DNA from: Pseudophaeomoniella oleicola
Taxonomy: Eukaryota > Ascomycota > Eurotiomycetes > Phaeomoniellales > Phaeomoniellaceae
DNA: 64,000 nucleotides
Assembly (NCBI GenBank): GCA_003868215.1
Contig: QWDQ01000029.1
Location: 248,001-312,000 of the forward strand
Reading direction: 5' to 3'
Part shown: positions 1 through 11,145 of the stretch, piece after piece
Layout: each line of letters begins with the position of its first letter
How positions within the stretch are numbered: position 1 is the stretch's first letter
Notes under the pieces: generated by a model
Databases searched by the model: none
Seen by the model: only the letters and a program-made list of their open reading frames with translations
Told to the model about the DNA's origin: nothing
Position numbers and translations under genes: made by a program

Positions 1-96
1 ACGCTACATTTAGATCTCCCAAGACGCGACACTGTACTTGACTACATAACGCGTTATCTGCAGACTCTGAGATCTCGTCAAGGACCTCAAGCAGCC

Positions 97-3000
97 ATGG
101 CCAACGAGCGAGAGCCCCCTCGGAAGCCCACGTCGCCTCATGTGACACCCTCAGTGAGCCACAGACCTGGTGTCGCTGAGTTCGGCAAGACGTCAATTCC
201 AGTGTCACCATTGCCACAAAGATCGCAGCAACAGGGCGACCAAACTGGGCTTTTTCAGAGACCCAAGGAGCGTGACCCCGAAGCAGCGCTCTTCAACAGA
301 CCTCGACTTGGACAATCTAGACCAGAGCATCATAGACCAGTAACGCACAACCCGCTCGCGCAAGCTACAAATTGGGCGAAGGGCCAAATCCACAAGATCT
401 CAGAACCTCACGCACAACCCAAACCTCAGCCTAACGCATTTGACCCGTATCGTCCGTCCGGCTTCCGGCCGGCGTCGAGCGCTGCCTCTCCCGATGTTGT
501 AGAGATACCCCGACCAGCTGGATTTCAATCATGGACTACTAAAGCTGCACCTCCACCAATGTTCTCGTCTCGCGCAGGAGGGATGACAAATGACTACGTC
601 GATCTGACCAAAAGTGCGACCGTATCACCTTTGAATATGAGGAAGCCTGATGATGGGTCTTACATGGCGGATCCCTCCATGTACATGGATGCGGGCAAGG
701 CGAATGAGAACCTGAAAGCTCTTTTGGAAGGTGCTTTTGAGGACGAGGAGGACAAACCACGTACAAGGTCACGGAAGAAGAAACAAGACAAAGCGACTGA
801 CGACCTGGCTGATGCTCTAGCAGGACTGGATGTAAAGGATAAAGGAGATGAATCTCATGCTGGGGACGAGGAAGAAGAGGACGAAGAAGACGATGGCACT
901 GTCGAAGGTCTCAAGGTGAAGCTTTTACCTCACCAGATTGAAGGAGTGACGTGGATGCGAGAAAAGGAGACGGGTGTGAAGAAAACAAGAGGCGTGCATC
1001 CGAAAGGCGGTATACTGGCGGACGACATGGGTTTGGGGAAGACCATACAATCAATAGGGCTCATGTTGACAAATCCTCTACCGGCAGACTACGATCCAAA
1101 ACCTCCAGCGGATGGTGTGACGAGCAAGAAAACCGAGAAGGGCAAACTCAAGCTATCACCAGGACTGAATAAAGGCACTCTCGTTGTTGCGCCTTTAGCC
1201 TTGATAAAACAATGGGAAGCTGAGATCAAGGACCGGGTAGAGGACTCGCATGCGCTCAAGGTCTACGTGCATCATGGTCCTCAGAGACTGAAGCGATCAA
1301 ATGACCTAAAAAAGTACGATGTCGTTATCACCACTTACCAGATACTAGTATCGGAACACGGTGCTTCGGAAGGCACGCTCAGGGCTGGAGTGTTTGGTGT
1401 CAATTGGTACAGAATCATTCTCGACGAAGCCCATACCATCAAGAATCGAAACGCAAAAGCCACACAGGCTGCGTACGCTCTAGACGCCGAGTATCGCTGG
1501 TGTCTGTCAGGAACTCCAATGCAAAACAACCTGGACGAGCTACAGAGCTTGATTAGGTTCCTTCGCATAAAGCCTTATGACGACCTTGCAACATGGCGTG
1601 ATCAGATTTCCCGGCCTATGAACAGTGGTCGCGGTGGACTAGCAATCAGACGCTTGCAAGTCTACCTCAAAGCGTTCATGAAGCGCCGCACCAAGGACAT
1701 CTTGAAGCAAGAAGGTGCATTAAGGAATGGCCCGACAGGCACCACCCAAGATGGTAAATCAACTGGGTTCAAGATTGTCAAACGTTCGGTCGAGAAAATT
1801 GAAACCGAGTTCACAGACGAAGAACGACAGTTCTACGAACGACTAGAACAACGTACAGATCGGAGTTTGGAACAAATGATGAAAGGCTCCGCTCTCAGCT
1901 ATGCATCGGCTTTGGTACTCCTGCTTCGACTGCGTCAAGCATGCAACCATCCTCAACTTGTCAAGAGTGATTTGTCAAATGAGAAGGAGACGTTTACTGG
2001 TGCTGGTTCTGGATTGCAGTCTCCTCGCAAAAAGCCTGCTAAGACCGATGACCTCGATGGAATCACTGACATGCTTGGTGGATTGAGCGTTGAGACCAAA
2101 CGATGTGATGTTTGCCAAATCGAGCTTACAGCGAAGGAGTCTTCCAGTGGTGCTATCAGATGCGCCGAATGTGAAGTAGATCTCGCTGACGAAGAAAAGA
2201 CGGCTCATGCTACAAGAAAGAAATCGAAGGACAAGTCTAAAAAGAAGCGCAAATCCAGAAAATTGAAACATGAGAACCCACCGCAACCTCGTACCACGGC
2301 CAAGCGAGTCATCAACGATAGTGATGACGAGGATGACAAGGGCGATTGGCTTGTTCCTGAAGAGCAGCGCCTGTATCCTAACCATGAGAAAGCTGGTGGT
2401 AGCGAGGACGAGAATGCGGAAGGGGGCGGTGAATGGATTGGACCCGACGACTCAGACACTGAAGATGAGGACGTCAAACCAGCGAGAAGCGAAAAGAAAG
2501 ATGCGATAGGCCTCGTTTCGGACGACGAAAACGCGGAAAAAAATTCGGAGTCGGGATCGGCAAGCTCTTCAGATGAGGACGATGATGATGATGAAACCTC
2601 AAGCACCAGTTCCTCCGTCTATGATCCCGACGCCCCCAGTTCCCTCACCCCAGCCATTTCCACAAAAATCCGGCAACTTCTCCAGATCCTTCGTCACGAT
2701 TCCTCGACTCACAAGTATATCGTCTTCTCTTTCTTCACCTCCATGCTCGACCTCATCGAACCTTTTCTTCGCCGTGAGAACCTGGCATTCACCCGTTACG
2801 ACGGCGCAATGAAGAATGATCTGCGTGAAGCGTCACTAGATCGACTTCGAAACCATGATGGAACTCGTATCTTACTGTGCTCTCTGCGTGCTGGATCACT
2901 TGGTCTCAACCTCACAGCTGCAAGTCGCGTTGTTATCTTAGAGCCATTTTGGAATCCTGTAAGTCACTGTCCTACACCGGCCTCCTTGCTTTTCCTTTCC

Positions 3001-3533
3001 TCCATTCTTCCTCCCAATTCGATTCGATTTCTTCCTCCCCAACTGACAATTTCTTTTAGTTCGTTGAAGAACAGGCCATTGACCGCGTCCACCGCCTAAA
3101 TCAAACCCAAGATGTGATTGTCTACAAACTCACCATCAAAGATACCGTCGAAGCCCGTATTCTTGCCCTACAAGACAAAAAACGCGAATTAGCAAATGCT
3201 ACTATCGAAGGAGGCGCCGCTGGCAAGAAGGGCGACGCCGCGAAACTCACCCTTCGAGATATGTTGGCTCTGTTCAGGAGAGACGCCGAGCACGAGGTTG
3301 GTGATGCCCACGATAGCCTCGATTTTGGTCTTGCTGGCGGCAACAGAGTCGAAGGCGGATTGTTAACTCGACCGACTTCTTCGAGAGATGGCGGTAGAGG
3401 CTCGGCAGGACTCGTAGAGGACGATGACGCGAGACGCGAGAGACTCATGCGGCAAAATCAACGGCCTAGAGACAAGCAGCGACAACAGAGCAAGAAGGTG
3501 GCCGAACACGGTGTTTATGGGCGCAGATGGTGA
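97..3533 (+). CDS. SNF2-family DNA-dependent ATPase (Rad5/16-Uls1-like)
   Basis: Two exons, 97-2958 and 3060-3533, with a 101-nt GT-AG intron, encode 1,111 aa. The N-terminal ~290 residues are low-complexity and acidic. Helicase motif I (DDMGLGKT, K315), DEAH box (D443-H446) and motif III (SGTPMQNN, ~471) form the first RecA lobe. The second lobe starts near residue 860 and ends with motif VI (QAIDRVHR, 959-966), which lies just after the splice junction and confirms it. Between the lobes is a four-cysteine cluster (C670, C673, C689, C692) followed by a lysine-rich and acidic insert, resembling a reduced RING or zinc ribbon. The family uses ATP to translocate on DNA and remodel nucleosomes or displace proteins in the nucleus. 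The subfamily is inferred from the split helicase with a cysteine insert; a TTF2/lodestar-like assignment is the alternative. Confidence 0.9.
2959..3059 (+). other. intron of the SNF2-family gene
   Basis: GTAAGT donor and TTTTAG acceptor with a pyrimidine-rich 3' half. Removing it joins EPFWNP to [12 protein letters not shown], the uninterrupted motif V/VI region of SNF2 helicases. Reading through it gives an unrelated hydrophobic tail that stops 40 nt into exon 2. Confidence 0.95.
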
Positions 3534-3905
3534 TACAATTTCTCGTTTTGCAAATGTCCTAGATCTCTCTGCTTTGCTTGGTTCAGGTACACGATTGGGA
3601 TGTGATCATGAAGTTGCGCGTGTGCAGTCTTCTCAAATGTCAGGGTATCTGTTTTGTCCTTTTAATGTTTTTCGATGACAGTCATAGAATCAATCGGCTT
3701 GTCTATTACGCGGTCGGGACATCCAGTGGCCTCGCTGTTACCACAGTGCCCTTGTGCAGGAACAGCATTTTCCTCATCACCTTCCCACAATACAGATATA
3801 TGCCAGCTTTTCAATTTCCAACTTTCATTTTCCACACTCCTCCTCTCTTCGCCCATCCTTTTCCTTTCTTCCTGTGTCGTCGCTGTCTCCGATAGTCATT
3901 CAAAA
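3534..3905. promoter_or_regulatory. intergenic; CT-rich 5' leader before the 486-aa gene
   Basis: No gene seen. The part from about 3808 to 3890 is dominated by C and T runs just upstream of the ATG at 3906. Such pyrimidine tracts are common in filamentous-fungal promoters and 5' UTRs. The reading frame stays open upstream to 3675, but the extra residues would be translated pyrimidine tract, so I place the start at 3906. Confidence 0.5.
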
Positions 3906-5366
3906 ATGGATGACGACCAAGACTCCGCCGTTTCACAAGAAAGGTTTAGAGACGTGCTATGGCAAAAAGTAAATCAGGTTTCTGATTTTACACTCCTTCA
4001 CAGAGATCAAGTCCATAGGTTCCATGTGGAATGGGGAAACATTGGAATTCGAGCGTTGCTTCCCCAGATAGCTGCCGAGAGAAGAGACTCGAAGGCACTT
4101 GCATGGGAAAAGCTCGAAGAATTGCAGAATGGTGACCCCTTTGACACTTTGACGTACTTGGACGAAATCCACCCAATGGTGCTGGAACTGTTCGTAGTCG
4201 GAGAGATACCCAGATTCCTGGAGTCTTCAAACAACGGCTCAACGTTAGGTGCATATCTGTCTTACCACTTGTCTCGGCATGAACCGCAGACTTGTGCTAT
4301 GACTTACATCAACTACGTTTGCCGCAAGAGGTGGTCCAACGCTCCAAGTGGTAGTAACACCCAAGAACACCTATCCGCTCAAAATCCAGAGCATGCAAGG
4401 TTCGGTGTTACGCCAGAAGAGCTCCTGTATGTCGTCGAAACAATGATGAACTACTGTGAGATATTCGACGAGGCTACTGATAGGTTAGCTGCAGAAATTG
4501 ACCGGACGCTCCTTCCTCTTGAAGAGGAGGACGTCATGCAAAGATGCATTGGTGGAAGAAGATATCTGCCAAATGAACGAAGCTGTCAAGTCTTGTTCGA
4601 ATGGCGTAGGCATATCCGCAGAATGGTCCTGGAACCAGTCGAAAAACGGTTCGGGACGTTTTCCGGACTTCCTCCCTTCCAGTGGTGTTTCAATGAGGTC
4701 GGGTTTTCCGTCAACGGTCTGCCAAGTGGCCAACAGCATGCCATCCATGACAGCACCAACTATCTCTTCGGGTTGCTCACGGCGATACTCTTCCATAAAT
4801 TCCCTGGAACTTTCAAAATTCTGCTTCTCCGACTGAACAGAGTTGGAACTCCCGATGACGCTGATGCAGTAGAGTCCTTAGGCTGTGTCCTAACCGGTTC
4901 TTACTGGGACGTTGGTGGGTTGAACCCCTCCCTCGCTGGTGGAGCTGCTTTGAGAGGAGACCGTGCCGTCAGCAGACCTGAATGTGCGGCTTTTTTCAAG
5001 TCAAATGCAGATGAATGGGAAACAGAGAGAAACTTTGAGAGAAGTTGTAGGGCAACGATGGCAGCTATAGAACATGAAAGCCAAATGGAAGAGGTACGAG
5101 AGGAATATGCGAAGTTGACAAAGGAGTGCGAGGCGCGCGCTGCCGAGGCTACTGAAGCCGCTGCTGCTGCCGAAGTTGCCAACGCTGCTGAAGCTGCCAA
5201 AGCTGCCAGTCTGAGAACTCAGTCAACTGAGCAGCAACCTGAACCTGAATCTGAACCCGAAGACGAAGACGAAGACGAAGATTCTATGCATCCAATCGTC
5301 CGGGCGCTTCGTCGTGCACTGCGCGAAGCGGAGGAGGCAGGTATAGAGATGATACCTCTTGATTAG
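3906..5366 (+). CDS. hypothetical protein, 486 aa
   Basis: Single uninterrupted frame; I do not recognise the family. The first ~390 residues look globular, with several tryptophans and conserved-looking stretches such as RCIGGRRYLPNE and PPFQWCFNEVGF. Residues ~380-440 are predicted coiled coil running into an alanine-rich helix (repeated EAAAAAE/EAAKAA). A proline/glutamate then aspartate/glutamate tract follows (~440-460), and the C terminus is a short amphipathic helix. There is no signal peptide or membrane segment from the chosen start. It lies 372 bp downstream of the SNF2 gene on the same strand and converges on the alpha/beta hydrolase. Length, codon use and the CT-rich leader support a real gene; function is unknown. 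Confidence 0.75.
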   Translation: MDDDQDSAVSQERFRDVLWQKVNQVSDFTLLHRDQVHRFHVEWGNIGIRALLPQIAAERRDSKALAWEKLEELQNGDPFDTLTYLDEIHPMVLELFVVGEIPRFLESSNNGSTLGAYLSYHLSRHEPQTCAMTYINYVCRKRWSNAPSGSNTQEHLSAQNPEHARFGVTPEELLYVVETMMNYCEIFDEATDRLAAEIDRTLLPLEEEDVMQRCIGGRRYLPNERSCQVLFEWRRHIRRMVLEPVEKRFGTFSGLPPFQWCFNEVGFSVNGLPSGQQHAIHDSTNYLFGLLTAILFHKFPGTFKILLLRLNRVGTPDDADAVESLGCVLTGSYWDVGGLNPSLAGGAALRGDRAVSRPECAAFFKSNADEWETERNFERSCRATMAAIEHESQMEEVREEYAKLTKECEARAAEATEAAAAAEVANAAEAAKAASLRTQSTEQQPEPESEPEDEDEDEDSMHPIVRALRRALREAEEAGIEMIPLD

Positions 5367-6281
5367 CTGTCCATAGTTGCCTGAAGCGATCCTCGAACGT
5401 TGTACAATGCACCTAATCATCCCACATGATACTCGTAGAACTACGTACATGAGGCTGACCTTGGAGTGAGATCGACACCTTTTCTGCTCAGAGACCAGGA
5501 GTCTCGTAGCAAGCCAAGTCTGAATTCACAATTTCCAAATACATACTTTGCCTTACTTCAGCCAGACTGTTAATGGTGAAGTGTGGGGGCGGGGGAAAGG
5601 GGGATGGATGGATGGATGGATGGATGTGAACGGAAAGAAGAAGTCGACTGACTCTGTTACTTCTTGTTGTTGTTCACTTATATTCAGGATCTACGTGCGG
5701 GTTGAAAGGGATAGATCTATGATGGGCAAGAGAATATCGCTGAGAAAAGATGATGGGTCTATTATTCTAATTCTTTTTGGGGTTTTATATATCTGTCTCC
5801 TTGATGGATAGATATCTATCTTATCTATAGTCTCAAGGTAGGTAAAACCTTGGATATGCTGTCCTTTCTGCAAATGGCAAGGTAGGACATATGACTGCCT
5901 GGATTTTGTTATTGGATATCGTCCTTATGGGTAGCCTGCTCCAGGGTCGAGCCATTGCAGTCAGCAGCGCTGCCGTTCCGTCTGTCAATGGATCGTGGGC
6001 GGGATGAGCGGACAGAGATCACGCCTTCAATACAGATCATCAGGTAGCATTTGAACATCGCCCTGATCTCCGTAGCTCGGCGTGTCATTGACGACAAGCT
6101 CGTCATCGGACACATGAAACTCTTGCTTTCATCTCGAGAAAGCAATTTGAGTGTACAGTCCCTTGAGCCAGATCACCCTCGCGCTTTCGGAATTTGAACG
6201 GCAAGCTTCGTCAGGAAGCCGAAATTCGACGACCATAAGCCTCTCTCTGTGATTTTCGAATACACGCCATATCTCTGCAGC
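5367..6281. other. intergenic region, convergent 3' ends
   Basis: Lies between the 3' ends of the 486-aa gene and the alpha/beta hydrolase. It holds a GGAT microsatellite at 5602-5625 and GATA/TATC-rich sequence around 5800-5830. No supported gene. Confidence 0.5.
5602..5625. repeat. GGAT tetranucleotide microsatellite
   Basis: Six perfect tandem copies of GGAT directly after a G-rich run. Confidence 0.9.
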
Positions 6282-7313
6282 TCAAGCATTATTCCTCAAC
6301 GCTTCCAATATCCACTCCTTGGCCTCCTTGGACTCAGGAAGAGGATAGATCCAAGCAAGCGGGAAGCAATGCATTTGTTTCTCCCATTCTAACCACTCAC
6401 CACTGACACCGAACTCTTCCAGTCGATGCCTAAAAACGATAGCGTCTGGTGCAAGAACATCATTCGTGCCAATCACCCCGTGCACTCTTACGCCGAGTTT
6501 TCGTATGGCTGTCAAATCGGCCAGGACAGGTGAGACGCGTTGGTCATCAGCGTTGATCCCCTCTCCGATCCACTGTTGCGCAACCCATTTGATGTGCTGT
6601 TCCGTCATGACCGGGTCTCGTTTATGAACTTCAGATATCTCCGCATTGATATTTCTAAGGTCCATTGCAGGAGAGATGAGCAGCACGTTCCTCAATGGCG
6701 TCCTGCGCTCATGTTCCTGGACGGCATGATCCGTGACGAACAGGGCTAACGACATGGCAATATTCCCCCCAGAAGAGTCCCCTGCAAATGTAATATTTCT
6801 GTTTGCCCTGTCGGCTTTCTTTATTAAGTGCAGCGCTAGCTCTTGAAGGATCGGCAATGCCACGGCGGCACGATATCGAGGAGCCAAAGGATGACTGACA
6901 ATAACTATGCGGTATTCTGGTAGTTGACTGGCAAGTTCGGCGCACAGTTTCCAGTGTTCCGACGACGGCGTTTGAACAAATGAGCCTCCAGCAAAGTAGT
7001 AGAGATCATGTTTCGGTCTATACTTGATACCAGTAGGCAGGCGTGCGGAAAACTCGTAGGTCCATACATCGCAGACTTTCTCGGCTTTGATGGAGACTTT
7101 CGCTTCTATTGATGGTGGTGGCTTCAGCTCTGGGGAGCCTTCGGGCGTCTCTTTACGTTTAGGAGGAGCGATCAATCTTGGTCGAAATGGTTTCACTAAA
7201 GTTTGAAGGACAGCCATTCTCATTGATCTACTATGACGGTGATCGACATTGAGGGAGGTCGAAGCCGACATTGCTCGGTATTTCTCATTCATGAAGTTAT
7301 TTGACGTCGACAT
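6282..7313 (-). CDS. alpha/beta hydrolase fold-3 esterase-like protein, 343 aa
   Basis: One exon. The nucleophile elbow GDSSGG is clear (S180). An acid residue in GTNDVLAPDA and a histidine in KQMHCFPLAW sit at the expected places for the catalytic triad. The oxyanion-hole motif, normally HGGG, reads FAGGS (~residues 107-111), so the family histidine is replaced; this could reduce activity or simply mark a divergent clade. The first ~75 residues are a basic, proline-rich extension without a signal peptide, suggesting an intracellular enzyme. Fold-3 (hormone-sensitive-lipase-like) members hydrolyse carboxylic esters; the substrate here is unknown. Its promoter faces that of ADE13 across 1.9 kb. 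Confidence 0.85.
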   Translation of the reverse strand: MSTSNNFMNEKYRAMSASTSLNVDHRHSRSMRMAVLQTLVKPFRPRLIAPPKRKETPEGSPELKPPPSIEAKVSIKAEKVCDVWTYEFSARLPTGIKYRPKHDLYYFAGGSFVQTPSSEHWKLCAELASQLPEYRIVIVSHPLAPRYRAAVALPILQELALHLIKKADRANRNITFAGDSSGGNIAMSLALFVTDHAVQEHERRTPLRNVLLISPAMDLRNINAEISEVHKRDPVMTEQHIKWVAQQWIGEGINADDQRVSPVLADLTAIRKLGVRVHGVIGTNDVLAPDAIVFRHRLEEFGVSGEWLEWEKQMHCFPLAWIYPLPESKEAKEWILEALRNNA

Positions 7314-7815
7314 GTTGCATAGGAAGTGACTGGGATGCCGATATCTGGCAATAAAGCGATACGGTGAGGGTCAGAGGAAGGTGAAGGTTCTTCAAAGAGA
7401 GAGAGAATGGAAAACAGTGACATGGCCATTTGTTTTTGAAGAAGAATCCGCATCTAATACTAACTGAGGGTATATCCGAGGGTGCCTAAGAGTGTCGTGT
7501 TCAACTAACCTTTTTCTGGGCTTTTTTCTTTCACATGATGCCCAATGAGAAATCATGATGAAATCGCGACTTGAAGCTCCGTCCTTTTCACTTCTCCAGG
7601 TTTCCTATGAACAACCCGATTAAAAAACTTAGGTAAGCGTTCGTTTCAGGTTAGTATGATACTGTTATCCAGAAGCTAACAGCCTATTAGGGTCAATTCC
7701 TTACGTTTGGCCTATCTCATTGGTTGATATTCTCTTAACGATAAGGATTAGTCACCGGTAGTGACCGGCCATCACTCGGTATTTCATTAGTTTACAGGTA
7801 CGGTACTTACTCCCG

Positions 7816-7827
7816 TACTACGTAGTA
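7816..7827. repeat. palindrome TACTACGTAGTA, copy 1
   Basis: Perfect 12-bp palindrome. Identical copies occur at 8594-8605 and 34166-34177, all intergenic. Confidence 0.85.
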
Positions 7828-7991
7828 ATACGCTTCATGATGATCATCCGTAGATCCTCTTTCTACCGGTGTACCCGCGTATTTGCCGGACAGACCACCG
7901 CCATTAAGAGAATGAGAAGGCGTGATTTCTTTCTTGATATCTCTCTATTTACTGTTACATGCATTCCTATTGATGTTCCAGTCAGGCAATC

Positions 7992-8019
7992 TGAGCGATG
8001 AGCGATGAGCGATGAGCGA
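7992..8019. repeat. TGAGCGA heptanucleotide tandem repeat, 4 copies
   Basis: Four perfect head-to-tail copies of TGAGCGA in the hydrolase/ADE13 intergenic region. Confidence 0.9.
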
Positions 8020-8593
8020 TTAGTCGCCTGTCAAGCGCTTACTACGGTTACTGTACATCTAACAGGAGGTGGAGAGAGGGCTGATGCACACAAGTCTCCC
8101 GGATTATCCGGACCGGTGGCGTGATGGCCAAGGGACCGGAAGCGAATGGCATGACTTGGTATCAGCTCTCGCACGAGGAAGAGAACATCCAGGGAACCTA
8201 TTGCGTCTGTGTGAGATGACTTTGATGCTATGAAATGGCTAGTCATTAAGAGAAAGTAATATGTCGCATCAAGCATGGCATATGAAGAAGCAGCATCAAG
8301 ATTTTGCCAATCCGGAGGGTCAGCAGGAGAGGTCTGCATAATGAGTTGACCCCCCTCGTTTCTTGAATGGATATCCATCAGGTTTCACCGCTTCCTAGTT
8401 TGACAGGTTCCTGTTGCGACAATTGTAGGGTCTTCATGCGTAGTAAGAGGTTAGGATTGATGATGATGCGTCTTCATGATGTGGGAAACAATGATTCTAG
8501 ATACAACGTTGAGAATGAGTTGCAATAGAAGTATTTGATAATTCCGATATATGTTTGAGTGGACCTACTGGATCTTCTCCATGTCCTACGTAG

Positions 8594-8605
8594 TACTACG
8601 TAGTA
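8594..8605. repeat. palindrome TACTACGTAGTA, copy 2
   Basis: Perfect 12-bp palindrome, directly preceded by a second overlapping core CTACGTAG at 8586-8593. Confidence 0.85.
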
Positions 8606-9212
8606 AAAGGTCCAGAAACCAGGATGGCGAGTCTAGAACGTGAAGAAGTATTGATCATGTAGCATTCAGTACAGGCTAAATGGCAGTCGGCGTAGGTCCG
8701 AGAACAAGGTCAACGATGTGAGAGACGATCGGTTGATCAGAACCAGATCTATCGGCGCATTTGTGGAGTTATTAAAAAAAAAAGAGAGATTTACTACGAT
8801 ACTACGATAGGGGAGATGCCAGATGCCAGATGCTTCATACCAAAGGATCAAAGTACCGTAGTCTGTTGATGAGTTGATGAGGTGCTGAGTGGAAAAGTTG
8901 CCTGTGCCCCGCGTCATTCTTTTGCTTTTTCTGTTCATTAGTTACTTTACTGTAAGTGAATTATTTTTATCGCCTCAAAGAAAAGTCGACGCTTCCCAAT
9001 GGCCCCACCAGATTTTGTTCTCGGTCTTGCGTCTTGGTCTCATCCATGTGCATTCAACGGCATTGGAAAATTCATAAGAAAGTCAAGCAATAGATATACG
9101 ACATTATATTCGATTTTCTAATATTTATTGACGACCGATATTCACTGAGGTCTTTTCTGAGGGTGGTTCTACCGTCTCTCCTCGCGGTACAACTTATCGC
9201 CTCCCACTCGTC

Positions 9213-10714
9213 ATGGCTTTCAACGACACCTGGGCGAGTCCCTTGAGCTCCCGATATGCTAGTGAGAATATCACCCGCCTGTGAAGAACAAGCACTGACC
9301 ATGAACTGTAGGCAAGGAAATGCTCACCCTCTTTTCTGCCCGCACGAGAGCTTCAACTTGGCGCAAACTATGGGTCTGGTTAGCAGAAGCCGAAAAGGAA
9401 TTGGGACTCGATATCTCAGATGAAGCCATTGAGCAGATGCGCGCTACTGTTACCGTGACCGACAAGGACTTCGAAGTTGCTGCAGTTGAGGAAAAGAGGA
9501 GGCGACACGATGTAATGGCGCATGTGCACGCCTATGGTCTGGTGGCTCCGGCTGCTGCTGGTATAATACATTGGGGAGCAACGTCATGTTATTGCACCGA
9601 CAACGCAGACTTGATCTTTCTACGTGATGGACTCGATATCCTGCTTCCCAAAATTGCAACTTGCGTCAAGAAGCTTTCCGACTTTGCACAGGAATACAAA
9701 GATCTCCCTTGTCTGGGCTACACACATGGTCAACCGGCCCAACTCACAACTGTCGGCAAGAGAGCATGTCTATGGGTTCAGGATCTTCTGATGGATATTC
9801 GCAACGTTGAACGAGCCCGGGGTGACCTTCGTTTCCGTGGGGTGAAGGGTACAACCGGTTCTCAAGCTTCGTTCCTCCAGATCTTCAACGGTGACGACGA
9901 GAAAGTGGAAAAACTTGACGAATTGGTCACACAAAAGGCCGGCTTCGGTCATGCGCCAGCTTACATCATCTCCTCCCAAACGTATTCCAGAAAGATTGAT
10001 GTCGACGTGTCAAATGCGCTTGCATCGTTTGGAGCAACTTGCCAACGGATAGCAGTCGACATCCGACATCTCGCCACATTTAAGGAGCTTGAAGAACCAT
10101 TCGAGAAGGACCAGATTGGAAGTTCTGCGATGGCCTACAAGAGGAATCCCATGCGATCTGAACGCCTCTGCTCCCTAGGTCGCAAGCTTGCATCGCTTAA
10201 CAAGTCTGCCAGCGACACCTATGCCGCCCAATGGTTTGAAAGGTCCCTCGACGACAGTGCTATCCGCCGTATCGACATCCCTGAAATGTTCCTCTGCTCC
10301 GACGCCCTCTGCATCCTCCTCGACAACGTCTCTTCCGGCCTCGTCGTCTACCCGGCCGTAATTCAACGCCGCATCAACGAAGAACTCCCCTTCATGGCCA
10401 CCGAAAACATCATCATGCGCATCGTGAAGAAGGGAGGAAACCGCCAAGACGCCCATGAACACATCCGCGTCCTCTCCCACCAAGCCGCCGACGTCGTCAA
10501 GAAACAGGGCAAATCGAACGACCTCATCGACCGGATAAAAGCGGACCCATTCTTCCTGTCCATCGTCGACGAATTGGACGAACTGCTCGACGCAAAGACC
10601 TTCGTCGGCCGCGCACCGCAGCAGGTCGAAAAGTTCTTGTCGACTGAGGTCTCGACCGCGCTCGCTCCGTATGAGAGTAAACTCCTCAAAGAAACGGCCG
10701 AATTACATGTTTGA
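9213..10714 (+). CDS. ADE13: adenylosuccinate lyase
   Basis: Exons 9213-9261 and 9312-10714 (50-nt intron with a CTGAC branch site) give 483 aa. The enzyme acts twice in purine synthesis: it cleaves SAICAR to AICAR plus fumarate, and adenylosuccinate to AMP plus fumarate, in the cytosol as a homotetramer. The short first exon supplies the family N terminus (SPLSSRYAS) and joins to KEMLTLFS, as in fungal ADE13 proteins. The fumarase/aspartase-superfamily signature [11 protein letters not shown] lies at ~286-296 and holds the flexible-loop catalytic serine. The conserved GYTHGQPAQ and GVKGTTGSQ segments are present. Length matches the family. The 3' end faces the glutaminase gene. Confidence 0.97.
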
Positions 10715-10877
10715 TCAAGCTCACTTGATAAGTTGGAAACAATACAAAAAAGTCGAATCTCGTGATGTGTGTACTGTACATTTGTCTACCTATGTATCTA
10801 ACCTTTCTCCTGCTTCTTTCCATTTTCTGCTGCTCGCGGAGTCGCTGCCCTCCTGAACTTCTCATCACCTTTTCCGT

Positions 10878-10902
10878 CCCCCGCCCCCCCCATGTCCCGC
10901 CC
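10878..10902 (-). other. putative G-quadruplex-forming run on the minus strand
   Basis: On the minus strand four runs of at least three G are separated by loops of 1, 4 and 1 nt, meeting the usual G3+N1-7 pattern. It lies about 165 bp past the ADE13 stop, so it may fall in its 3' UTR or terminator zone. Folding is inferred only. Confidence 0.5.
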
Positions 10903-11123
10903 AACCACGAAGTCGCATACGACCAGAGGAACGATAAGCCTAATCAATCAATCCCTTTCACACCCCCGCCCGCCACGCCCCCCTACTCCTTTGTAAATTC
11001 TATCGACTCAATTCCCCCTCCTCCCCCAATCTGTCTTCCTCCCTTCCTCTGAATTTCGCAAGTCCGCGAACAGAGTCCCGTCCCGTCGTGGCTGGGTGCG
11101 ATCGGTCCTTCGTCACAGTAGTT

Positions 11124-11145
11124 GTAGTAGTAGTAGTAGTAGTAG
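11124..11145. repeat. GTA/TAG trinucleotide microsatellite
   Basis: About seven tandem GTA units. Confidence 0.9.

Larger units (their letters stand above)
7314..9212. other. long divergent intergenic region (hydrolase / ADE13)
   Basis: 1.9 kb without a convincing gene; the longest frames show no family resemblance or fungal coding character. It contains a 7-bp tandem repeat at 7992-8019 and two perfect copies of the palindrome TACTACGTAGTA (7816-7827, 8594-8605). Confidence 0.5.

Noticed and set aside
2205-2606. Serine-rich minus-strand frames opposite the SNF2 acidic insert
   Set aside because: They are the complement of Asp/Glu/Ser codons in the helicase gene.
8031-8378. 115-aa minus-strand open frame
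   Set aside because: Overlaps the tandem-repeat edge, no domain and no conservation signal that I can recognise.
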